DNA of 62,490 bases, taken from NCBI GenBank assembly GCA_020073085.1, contig JAIQFV010000028.1, positions 1 to 62,490 of the forward strand. The letters run 5' to 3'. Each line of letters opens with the position of its first letter. Position 1 is the first letter of the stretch. The stretch is from Terriglobia bacterium (GTDB lineage Bacteria > Acidobacteriota > Terriglobia > JAIQFV01). Under the pieces are notes generated by a model. That model saw nothing but the letters and a program-made list of their open reading frames with translations, ran no database searches and had not been told where the DNA came from. Positions 27,782 to 35,352 of the stretch are shown one piece after another. The position numbers and the translations under genes are program-made.

Positions 27782-28360
27782 ATGAATATTCGAAGACTTG
27801 CGCTGTGTGTCATCGCGCTCATTGTCTGTGTTGTGTGTGTGCTTGTTCTGATTCCACGAAAACCTAAGTATCTTGGCCAGGTGAAGACGGAAGCAATGAT
27901 CAACGGTAAAAATGTCTCGATTCTTTACGGACAACCGAGCTTGGAAGGCCCGGCGATTCGCGGGCGCGATCCACTTTCAGTGGCACCGGTCGGGTTCGTT
28001 TGGAGATTCGGCCGCAACGAGGCCACCCTTATCGAATCGGCCGGTCGGATGGTGGTGGGTGGAAAAGAATTGGCGGCGGGGAGATACACCTTATGGGCCA
28101 GAAGACTGGGCGAAGACAAGTGGGTCATCTCCTTCCATCCGAAAACAAAGGAATGGTACGGCCGTCCTGTATGGGGCGATGTCATGGGGGGCGCCGCAAG
28201 GCTACAAAGCGGATTTATCGCCGATTTGCCGTTAACCACTGAAAAAGTCAGCGATAGGGCGGAACTCCTGAATATCAAGCTCAGTGAAGACAAGGGCAAA
28301 GCAGTGGTCACCATTCACTTCGGCAATGTCGTTCAGACGGGAACCTTCGCCGTGAACTAG
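27782..28360 (+). CDS. DUF2911 family protein
   Basis: 192 residues; ATG 27782 follows GGAGGTGGGAGA. A single N-terminal membrane anchor or uncleaved signal occupies residues about 5-25. The DUF2911 core is recognisable: YGQPSLEGPAIRGRDPL, VWRFGRNEATLI, LAAGRYTLWA, WVISFHPKTKEWYG. Members are secreted or anchored beta proteins of unknown function common in Acidobacteriota and Bacteroidota. It has a family C-like GC palindrome far downstream and no operon partner. Confidence 0.85.
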   Translation: MNIRRLALCVIALIVCVVCVLVLIPRKPKYLGQVKTEAMINGKNVSILYGQPSLEGPAIRGRDPLSVAPVGFVWRFGRNEATLIESAGRMVVGGKELAAGRYTLWARRLGEDKWVISFHPKTKEWYGRPVWGDVMGGAARLQSGFIADLPLTTEKVSDRAELLNIKLSEDKGKAVVTIHFGNVVQTGTFAVN

Positions 28361-28396
28361 CACGCCCCTGCGGCCTGTAGGCGAACAGGGTTGTTA

Positions 28397-28463
28397 GGGT
28401 CACGTCTAAATTTTCAATTTTTCTCGTCCACAAATATCACAATTGAAAATTTAGGCTTGACCC
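28397..28463. repeat. family D hairpin
   Basis: TAAATTTTCAATT (28407-28419) is perfectly inverted at 28441-28453, with outer GGGTCA/TTGACCC ends. It is the best preserved AT-rich member of the family also seen at 12257-12321. Confidence 0.75.
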
Positions 28464-28484
28464 CATTTTCATCTTCGCGTGTTT

Positions 28485-28630
28485 CTATTCTTTCGCCCCG
28501 CAAGCGGGGCTGTATTATGAGGGAGGCTGCTGACCCAGGGCTCCGCGATCCCACAGTGCGGGATCGCTTCACCCTGGGCTACAATCTGTCGGCCCTTCGG
28601 GCCTGCCCCGGGCGTTGCCCGAGACAAGGC
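28485..28630. repeat. dispersed repeat family A copy
   Basis: It starts with TTCGCCCCGCAAGCGGGGCT and continues with GGGCTACAATCTGTCGGCCC, TTCGGGCCTG. It is directly adjacent to the epoxide hydrolase start region, so it may form part of that gene's leader. Confidence 0.6.
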
Positions 28631-28651
28631 AATAGGAGTACGGTCGCTACC

Positions 28652-29824
28652 ATGAGCATGGACAGCAAGCCGAGGTCAACTTTGCGCATCGAGCCCTTCT
28701 CGATCTGCATAGAGGACGAGGTTTTATCCGACCTCAAAGCGCGCATTCGCAGGACGCGCTGGCCCGATCAAGTGCCGGGCGTGGCCTGGGAGCAGGGCAC
28801 CGAACTCCAGTACCTGAAACAGCTGCTTGCCTATTGGGCCGACAGCTTCGACTGGCGCGCGCAGGAACACAAGCTGAACGTCTACCTCCATTTCCGCGCC
28901 AAACTGGGCGACGTCCGGATCCACTTCGTCCATGAACGCGCGCGACGCGGACGCGGGATACCCCTGATCTTGACCCATGGCTGGCCCAGCGCCTTCGTCG
29001 AACTGCTTCCGCTCGTGCCGCTTCTAACCGAGCCGGAGGCCCACGGAATCGACGGCCCTGCCTTCGACGTTGTCATCCCGTCGCTGCCGGGCTATGCCTT
29101 CTCAACCCGGCCTCCCCGGGCGAACTGCAGGGACACCGCCGCGCTCTGGCACCAGCTCATGCGCGGCCTCGGTTACGAACGCTATGGAGCAGGTGGGGGG
29201 GACTTCGGCTCAAGCGTCGCCACCTTCATGGCGCTGGATGATCGCTCACCCCTGATCGGTCTCCACCTGACCAACCTGGACCTCTCGCCCTATACCGGCG
29301 AAGGTTCGCGCCCCCTTTCGGAGGCGGAGCGCATCTACCTCACGCACCGCAACCAGTGGGATGCAGTGGAACGTGGCTATAGCGCAATCCAGTCGACCAA
29401 ACCGCAGACGCTCGGATACGCGCTTAATGACTCGCCCGCCGGGCTGGCCGCATGGATCCTCGAGAAGTGGCGGACGTGGGCTGACTCCGGGGGCGATCTC
29501 GACGGCCGCTTTTCGCGCGATTTCTTGCTGACAGTGGTAACGCTCTACTGGGTCACACAGACGATCCCAACCTCGATACGCGACTACTTCGACGAACGCT
29601 GGCAAGGAGCTGCGATCGGGCCAGAGGACTTTGTCCATGTGCCGACCGCGATCGCCAATTTTGTAAGTAATTTTGTCTTTGAAGGAGATCCTCCGCGGGA
29701 GTGGGCCGAGAGGCTGTACAACGTTCGTCGCTGGACAGCCATGCCGCGCGGCGGTCATTTTGCCCCCGCCGAAGAGCCGGAACGCGTCGCGCGTGACATC
29801 GCAACTTTCTTCGGTGAGCTTTAA
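28652..29824 (+). CDS. epoxide hydrolase (EHN-type alpha/beta hydrolase)
   Basis: About 390 residues from ATG 28652; the frame extends upstream only through repeat DNA, and the nearest purine-rich site is AATAGGAG. The N-terminal EHN cap domain (IEPFSICIEDEVLSDLKARI, RRTRWPDQ, WEQGTELQYLKQLLAYWADS FDWR) precedes an alpha/beta hydrolase core with HGWPSAF (oxyanion hole), GGGDFGSSV (nucleophile Asp) and GGHFAPAEEPE (catalytic His near the end). It hydrolyses epoxides to diols; related to juvenile-hormone-type/microsomal hydrolases. No signal peptide, so cytoplasmic. Monocistronic. Confidence 0.9.
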   Translation: MSMDSKPRSTLRIEPFSICIEDEVLSDLKARIRRTRWPDQVPGVAWEQGTELQYLKQLLAYWADSFDWRAQEHKLNVYLHFRAKLGDVRIHFVHERARRGRGIPLILTHGWPSAFVELLPLVPLLTEPEAHGIDGPAFDVVIPSLPGYAFSTRPPRANCRDTAALWHQLMRGLGYERYGAGGGDFGSSVATFMALDDRSPLIGLHLTNLDLSPYTGEGSRPLSEAERIYLTHRNQWDAVERGYSAIQSTKPQTLGYALNDSPAGLAAWILEKWRTWADSGGDLDGRFSRDFLLTVVTLYWVTQTIPTSIRDYFDERWQGAAIGPEDFVHVPTAIANFVSNFVFEGDPPREWAERLYNVRRWTAMPRGGHFAPAEEPERVARDIATFFGEL

Positions 29825-29924
29825 GCCCAAAATTCTCATGGTCACACATATCACTCCATTTTCATTTGGAAATTCGGGAATGTCCCGAATTTCAGAATTG
29901 AGAATGAGAATCAAGGGACAATGA

Positions 29925-30066
29925 CGTTTTGGTTTTTGTTCAGAATTTGTCCACCGCAGGCGGATTGGGATTTGGACTTTATTTTTGAAAGAGACGTGGT
30001 GGTTAAGTCTAAATTTTGAAATGTGCTCGTTTCGGATGTAAAAATTGAAAATTTGGAATTGACCCT
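29925..30066. repeat. family F low-complexity repeat followed by a degraded family D hairpin
   Basis: 29925-29990 holds TTTGGTTTTTGTTCAGAATTT-type sequence around TCCACCGCAGGCGGA. 29999-30066 has GGTTAAGTCTAAATTTTGAA facing ATTGAAAATTTGGAATTGACC, imperfect arms. No gene in 29825-30134. Confidence 0.6.
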
Positions 30067-30134
30067 TAAAAACCCCAGGTTTACCGTCAGGAGTCTGAAA
30101 CAGGTTAATTCTTAGAGAGGCGGCTAATTTAGCG

Positions 30135-30599
30135 ATGGAACTCATCGACAATCTTGAGGCGACTCGCGACGAAACGCTGAGATTCTTCACGCTCAGCGAG
30201 GCGGACCTGGCGCAGACCTACGCGCCGGGGAAGTGGTCCATCCGGTTCATCCTCCATCACCTGGCGGACAGCGAAACGGTGCTCTCCGACCGCATTCGAC
30301 GGGTCCTCAGTGAGCCGCGCCCGGTGCTTTGGGTGTTTGACCAGGATGCCTGGGCCAAGGGACTGGACTATTCACAGGTGCCGCTTGATCTCTCGCGGCA
30401 GGTGTACGAATCAGTTCGGAATGCGAACATTTACTATGCCGGAATCCACTACGAGAGCCATGGACATCTGGAGTTTGTGCACAGCGTGACCGGGGTGCGG
30501 ACCTTGAGAGACGAATTCGATAAGGTCGCTTCTCACAATGCGCACCACTTAAGCCAGATCCGGGCGGCACTCTCTGGCGCCCCCTGGCCAGCGGCCTAA
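30135..30599 (+). CDS. DinB-fold metal-dependent protein
   Basis: 154 residues from ATG 30135. The four-helix DinB/YfiT-like fold shows its metal-ligand histidines: one in FILHHLADSE (helix 2) and two in HNAHHLSQIRAAL (last helix). WSIRFILHHLAD is the usual signature. Such proteins include thiol-dependent transferases (bacillithiol and mycothiol relatives) and many of unknown role. Its TAA overlaps the stop codon of the convergent SRPBCC gene by 4 bases. Cytoplasmic. Confidence 0.85.
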   Translation: MELIDNLEATRDETLRFFTLSEADLAQTYAPGKWSIRFILHHLADSETVLSDRIRRVLSEPRPVLWVFDQDAWAKGLDYSQVPLDLSRQVYESVRNANIYYAGIHYESHGHLEFVHSVTGVRTLRDEFDKVASHNAHHLSQIRAALSGAPWPAA

Positions 30600-31159
30600 G
30601 CCAGCAATTTCTCGAGCGGCTCCCAATAGTGTGCCTTCCATCCTGCCGCCAGGTGTTCCGCACCGCCTTTGGGGAAGCCGGTATGGTCGAAGACGATCCT
30701 GGTCCCGGCCCCCTGCTCCACGAGCTCGAACCTTGCAATCGAGTAGATGCCCGGATCCCAGCTGCCCGCTCGCCACGCCTGGACGATTCGCTCGTTCGGA
30801 ATGAGTTCGATGTGCCGTCCCGTGATATACCCGCCGAAGAGTGCAAACGCGCCTCCCGCTTCACGGCTGATCTCGGTGGGCTTGACGGCAGCGGGCATGG
30901 TCTTCATGACTCCACTGAGCTGGATGACCTTGTCGAACTGTTGGGCGTTGGTGAGGGCTTCGTAGACGCGCTTCCTGCTTGCTTTGAAGACAGTCTCCTG
31001 GTGAATGGATTCCTCCGTCCGAGAAATCTCCTCCCCGGCTGCGGCCCAGACCTCGGTTGAGCCCAGGGCCAGTCCACCGAATGCCATCGCCGCACCGACA
31101 ATCGCTTGCCGCCGCGTGGGCCCCCATGACAGCACTTCCCGATTCGTTCTGTTGCTCAT
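30596..31159 (-). CDS. SRPBCC (AHSA1-like) protein with Tat-type signal
   Basis: 187 residues from ATG 31159, just after GGAGGACAGTG. The N-terminus has a twin-arginine pattern (PTRRQAIVGAAMAFGGLALG) followed by AAAG, so export by Tat is likely. The SRPBCC domain covers about residues 50-187: IHQETVFKASRKRVYEALTN, GGAFALFGGYITGRHIELIP, IVQAWRAGSW, IVFDHTGFP and the terminal WKAHYWEPLEKLL. Such folds bind hydrophobic ligands. The C-terminus is duplicated as a remnant at 27404-27469. Convergent with DinB. Confidence 0.85.
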   Translation of the reverse strand: MSNRTNREVLSWGPTRRQAIVGAAMAFGGLALGSTEVWAAAGEEISRTEESIHQETVFKASRKRVYEALTNAQQFDKVIQLSGVMKTMPAAVKPTEISREAGGAFALFGGYITGRHIELIPNERIVQAWRAGSWDPGIYSIARFELVEQGAGTRIVFDHTGFPKGGAEHLAAGWKAHYWEPLEKLLA

Positions 31160-31274
31160 CACTGTCCTCCTGAATTGTGGTGTTGAAACGCCCCCGCATA
31201 AAAGCACTGCAACAAAATATGTTCAAGATAATATTTTGTCGGCAGGCATGTCTGTCGCGGTGCGCCTGAGGTAG

Positions 31275-31640
31275 GCATCAAAGCGCAGGCATGTAAAGAG
31301 CACATGCCTGCGGCACCCCACGGCGTGTGGATCGGCGCTGTAAATGCATTGATCGCGACTCCTGAGTCTTGGCGGGTTTCAGGTTGGACTGGAATGATGA
31401 AGGCGGGATGTTACCCGAATTCAATCCTTGGGGTGCCGCAGGCATGGGTTTCTTCATGCCTGCGACGGATGGCGTTCGATGACGCGGAGGGCTATTGAAG
31501 GGGACCGCAGGCATGTAAAGAGCACATGCCTGCGGCACCCCCATTGCGGACATGGTCATCGGAGACATGGTGGTGGCGCGCCTGAGATCGGCATGGAAGC
31601 GCAGGCATGTAAAGAGCACATGCCTGCGGCACCCCGGGCT
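31275..31640. repeat. family C palindromes (GCAGGCATG/CATGCCTGCGGCACCC)
   Basis: Complete copies GCAGGCATGTAAAGAGCACA-TGCCTGCGGCACCCC lie at about 31281-31320, 31509-31545 and 31603-31640, and a half copy (GGGTGCCGCAGGCATG) near 31434-31448. Spacers between them are unrelated. The family recurs at 37985-38270 and 59015-59430. No gene from 31160 to 31807. Confidence 0.8.
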
Positions 31641-31807
31641 TTGTCTTCCGGCATCCGCCTGACCATTGTTCAAGTTGTATTATAAAAGATGAGAAACTAT
31701 AGTGATGAGTGAAAGTGACTCAAGAAGAAAAAGGGTTCAGCCACCCACAATCGACAACCCTCGCTCGGCGCGGGTTAGCGCCGGGCCGTTAGCTTTCAGG
31801 AGGACTC

Positions 31808-32176
31808 ATGCTTGATGCGATAGGGCATGTTGCGCTGGTCGTTCGGGACCCTTCCCGTACAGCGGCGCTTTTTGAGAAATTGTTCGCCGTGAAGATCGTG
31901 CGACGTACCGATTTGGAAGGCCATGACGAAACCTTTGTCAGGCTGGGCCGGACATGGTTTGCTTTAGTGCAGGCCGATATCGAGCGGCCGCGTACGGGGG
32001 ATCACATCGCGTTTCACGTCACCCAGGCGACGCTTCAATCCACGGCCGAAAAACTCAAGGAAATGAAGGTGGAGTTCCAGTTGGCCCGATCCGATAGTTC
32101 GTTGTACTTCTTCGACTACGACAACCATGTCTTCGAATTGGATACTACGGACCTGGAGAGCGATCTCGCCCATTAG
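31808..32176 (+). CDS. glyoxalase/VOC-fold protein (FosX/FosA-like)
   Basis: 122 residues from ATG 31808, preceded by AGGAGGACTC. It forms two beta-alpha-beta-beta-beta modules: IGHVALVVRDPSRTAALFEKLF with a metal-binding His near residue 7, DHIAFHVTQ with a second His, and YFFDYDNHVFELDT ending with the Glu ligand. This spacing is that of vicinal-oxygen-chelate enzymes, closest in look to FosX/FosA-type proteins. Substrate unknown; fosfomycin resistance cannot be claimed. No operon partner. Confidence 0.8.
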   Translation: MLDAIGHVALVVRDPSRTAALFEKLFAVKIVRRTDLEGHDETFVRLGRTWFALVQADIERPRTGDHIAFHVTQATLQSTAEKLKEMKVEFQLARSDSSLYFFDYDNHVFELDTTDLESDLAH

Positions 32177-32244
32177 AACTCACCCTTCCTTTCGGGAAAT
32201 AATAGGGCCAGATTCCAACAGGTCGTTGCCCAAGCCCAGAGCTT

Positions 32245-32300
32245 CCTTGAGGGGGAAGAGCCCCCGCCGGCAAAGAGCGCAGGCGGGGCTACCAAAGCAT
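32245..32300. repeat. partial family B unit
   Basis: GGGGAAGAGCCCCCGCCGGC-AAAGAGCGC-AGGCGGGGCTACCAAAGCATCG: the right half of a family B unit, just downstream of the stop codon of the ADOP gene on the minus strand. Confidence 0.75.
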
Positions 32301-32316
32301 CGCCGCCGGCCTTCGA

Positions 32317-34755
32317 TCACTCCTGGCGGAGGGCTTCAATAGGATCAACCAACGTCGCTCGATAAGCGGGGACGTACCCGGCCACGAGACCCACGCCAAG
32401 CAAGGTGACGGCGACCAATGCAAACGTCGCCGGATCAGAGGCACTGATGTTGAACAACAGGCCCCTCATGAGCCGGGTGAAGAGAAGACTGCCGACGAGC
32501 CCCAGACCCACGCCCCCCAGGATCAGCACCAGGCTGTGTCCAAGAACCATGCGCAGCAACACGAAACGGCCCGCGCCCAAGGCCATGCGGATCCCCAACT
32601 CCCGGGTTTGCTGTTCCACCGTATAAGTGATCACCCCGTAAATCCCCACGGCGGCCAACACCAGCGCGAGAGCGGCAAAGAGTGAAAGCAACAGCATGGC
32701 GAGCCGCCGCTGGGCCATGGAAGCCGCCACGAGTTCGTCCATCGTACGCACCGCATAGACCGGCTCTTCAGGATCGATGGCCAGCGCCTGTTGTTCCACT
32801 GCACTCACCAGGCCGCGCGGATCCTTTGCGGCTCGAATGGCCAGGCTGAGATCGGGCCAGGGGTTCTGCGCCTCCGGCCAGTACACTTGCACGCGCGTCG
32901 AGGATTCAAGGCTCTGGTACTGGACGTGGCGGACCATTCCGACAACGGTCATCCATGGAGCCTTGGAACGCAGCCCGCCGCGGTGGAGACGCTTGCCAAT
33001 GGGGTCCTGATCCGGCCAGAAGGCCTTGGCCATGGACTCATCAATGATGGCCACCGGGCTGGCGGTCTCCGAATCCCGCTCGTCAAAATAGCGTCCACGG
33101 ACGAGGTCGATGCCGAGGGCCCGAAACAAACCGGGTGTTACGGGCCGGAAGTCCGCTTCCGGTGTCCGGCGATCCGCAGACACGGCGTCAGTGTCGATGG
33201 TCGTTGTTCCGGAGCTGCCTTGACCACTGAGAGGGAGTGCCCCGATCGCTCCGGCCGACTCCACTCCCGGCAGCCCATTCACGCGGCGCGTGAGTTCGCG
33301 ATAAAAATTGCGAATCTTCACCGGGTCGCTGTAGCGCGTGTCCGGCAGCGAGACGTTCAAGGTCAACACATTTTCCGGACGGAACCCGGGATCCACCCGC
33401 AGCAGGCGCAAGAAACTCCGGATCAAAAGGCCCGCGCCGGCCAACAACACCAGCGACAGCGCCACTTCAGCCACCACAAGCGCGCCGCGCAAGCGCTGAC
33501 GCCCTCTTCCCAGGGTGCCGGTCCGTCCGCCTTCTTTCAGGGCTTCATGAGTGAAACCGGATGATGCGTGCAGCGCGGGCCACAACCCGAAAAGGATCCC
33601 GGTGATCACCGCCACCGCCAGGGTGAAACCCAGAACCGGAAGATTGAGCCTTGCCTGCCCTATTCCCGGCAGCACGCTCACAGCCTGGTGAGCAAGAACC
33701 CGCAGGGACCACACGGCCAGCAGCAGTCCCACCAGGGCGCCACACAGAGACAACAGGACGCTTTCAGCCAGAAGTTGCCTTACCAGGCGGCGCCTGCCCG
33801 CCCCCAGGGCCGTCCGGATGGCGATCTCCCGCTCACGGGTCGCCGCTTTGGCCAGGAGCAGGTTAGCCACGTTCGAACAGGCAATCAGCAACACGAATGC
33901 GACCGCACCCATCAGAATCAGCAGCGCCGGGCGAATGTCACCCACCATTTCCTCGAGCAACGGATTCATGATCACCCGGAAGCCGAACCGCTGATACGGG
34001 TAGTTCGGCGCCCCCGCAATGATCCGCTGCGAGACCAGTTGCATGTCCGCTTGGGCAGTTTCCATCGAGATGCCGTCGCGGATTCTTGCGATGGCCAACA
34101 GGCCGTGGCTCCCTCTGCTGTCCGCCGAGAGGTCTGCAGGACTGAACGCCAGGGGCGTCCACATCTCCACTTTTTCCGGGAAACTGAAGCCCTGGGGCAT
34201 GACGCCCACAATCTGAAAGCTTCGGCCATTCACATTGAGCGTTATCCCAGAGAGGTTGACCTCCGAGCCGAACAGTCGCTGCCACAAGCCGTGACTGACG
34301 ATGGCGACATTGTCACGGCCAGGCGTTTCCTCCTCCGCACGGAAGGCGCGTCCCAAGCTCGGCTGCACACCCAGGACCGGGAAAAAGCTCGCGGAGACGG
34401 CGGCTCCACTGACATGCTCCGGGCGATCCCCGCCACTGATGTTGAGGCTGACGCCGCTGATCGCAGCGATCCCCGAAAAAGAGGTCGAGTATTGACGCAA
34501 GTCCGTAAACTCCGGAGCGGAAACCCAATTGCGATCTTTCGGAATCCCGATTCCGGTAAAGCGCATCCATAACATGACGATTTTTTCAGGGTTCTTAAAT
34601 GGGAGCGCCTGGAGCAGCACAGCCCGAACTACACTGAACATCGCCGTATTCACGCCGATGCCCAGCGCCAGGGTCAAAATCGCCACGGCGGTAAAACCCG
34701 GGTTCTTGCGCATCATGCGAGAGCCGAATTTGAGGTCTAGCCAGAGAGTGTCCAT
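32317..34755 (-). CDS. ADOP/MacB-type ABC permease, short form
   Basis: 812 residues from ATG 34755 (GAGGAGAACG just upstream). Begins MDTLWLDLKFGSRMMRKNPG and has ALGIGVNTAMFSVVRAVLL as transmembrane helix 1. The middle helix set contains VAFVLLIACSNVANLLLAKA and REREIAIRTALGAGRRRLVRQ; the C-terminal set is preceded by TRELGIRMALGAGRF, and the protein ends LVDPIEALRQE. Two MacB periplasmic domains lie between (GDRPEHVSGAAVSASFFPVLG; DLVRGRYFDERD). No ATPase adjacent. It is one of two tandem minus-strand ADOP genes, separated from the next by a family B array. Confidence 0.9.
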   Translation of the reverse strand: MDTLWLDLKFGSRMMRKNPGFTAVAILTLALGIGVNTAMFSVVRAVLLQALPFKNPEKIVMLWMRFTGIGIPKDRNWVSAPEFTDLRQYSTSFSGIAAISGVSLNISGGDRPEHVSGAAVSASFFPVLGVQPSLGRAFRAEEETPGRDNVAIVSHGLWQRLFGSEVNLSGITLNVNGRSFQIVGVMPQGFSFPEKVEMWTPLAFSPADLSADSRGSHGLLAIARIRDGISMETAQADMQLVSQRIIAGAPNYPYQRFGFRVIMNPLLEEMVGDIRPALLILMGAVAFVLLIACSNVANLLLAKAATREREIAIRTALGAGRRRLVRQLLAESVLLSLCGALVGLLLAVWSLRVLAHQAVSVLPGIGQARLNLPVLGFTLAVAVITGILFGLWPALHASSGFTHEALKEGGRTGTLGRGRQRLRGALVVAEVALSLVLLAGAGLLIRSFLRLLRVDPGFRPENVLTLNVSLPDTRYSDPVKIRNFYRELTRRVNGLPGVESAGAIGALPLSGQGSSGTTTIDTDAVSADRRTPEADFRPVTPGLFRALGIDLVRGRYFDERDSETASPVAIIDESMAKAFWPDQDPIGKRLHRGGLRSKAPWMTVVGMVRHVQYQSLESSTRVQVYWPEAQNPWPDLSLAIRAAKDPRGLVSAVEQQALAIDPEEPVYAVRTMDELVAASMAQRRLAMLLLSLFAALALVLAAVGIYGVITYTVEQQTRELGIRMALGAGRFVLLRMVLGHSLVLILGGVGLGLVGSLLFTRLMRGLLFNISASDPATFALVAVTLLGVGLVAGYVPAYRATLVDPIEALRQE

Positions 34756-34929
34756 CGTTCTCCTCTTCGAGCCAAGTGAGTGGAGGGCCGAGGCACAGCG
34801 GGAACGACACTTCGCCTTCATTGATTAGACTGCGAGTATTGCAAAAAGTTGCGAAAGTTGCCTCTTGAAAATGCTGGGGAGGCATTCCCCCGCCAGTGTG
34901 GCGATCCCAAAGCATCGCAATGGGGAATG

Positions 34930-35346
34930 TTTTGGTAGCCTCCCCGCGGGTGTTTGCGGGGGGGGCTTTTGCGAGCGGGATGCACAGAACCAGCAGTTGA
35001 GCACGAAATGAAGGGAAGAGCCCCCGCCGGCAGAAAACGCCGGCGAGGCTACCAAAGCATCGCGGTGAAGAAAGTTTGGGTGCCCTCCCCGCGGGTGTTT
35101 GCGGGGGGGGCTTTTGCGAGCGGGATGCACAGAACCAGGGATTGAGCGCAAATTGATAGGAAGAGCCCCCGCCGGCAGAAAACGCCGGCGAGGCTACCAA
35201 AGCATCGCGGTGAAGAAAGTTTGGGTGCCCTCCCCGCGGGTGTTTGCGGGGGGGGGCTTTTGCGAGCGGGATGCACAGAACCAGCAGTTGAGCACGAAAT
35301 GAAGGGAAGAGCCCCCGCCGGCAGAAAACGCCGGCGAGGCGACCAA
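34930..35346. repeat. family B array: three tandem units of 145 bp
   Basis: Units start at 34934 (GGTAGCCTCC), 35079 and 35224 (both GGTGCCCTCC); spacing exactly 145. Each ends GCCGGCGAGGC-TACCAAAGC; the last has GACC in place of TACC. Compared with the 17700-18331 array the internal text is CGGGTGTTTGCGGG and CAGAAAACGCCGG, so each array has its own consensus, a sign of local amplification. It separates two ADOP genes. Confidence 0.85.
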
Positions 35347-35352
35347 AGCAAT

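Noticed and set aside
31808-32176. Fosfomycin resistance enzyme
   Set aside because: Only the VOC fold and metal ligands are visible; substrate-specific residues cannot be assigned from sequence alone.
32791-34572. Plus-strand frames at 32791-33564 and 33568-34572
   Set aside because: They are shadows of the minus-strand permease with biased, low-complexity composition and no ribosome site.
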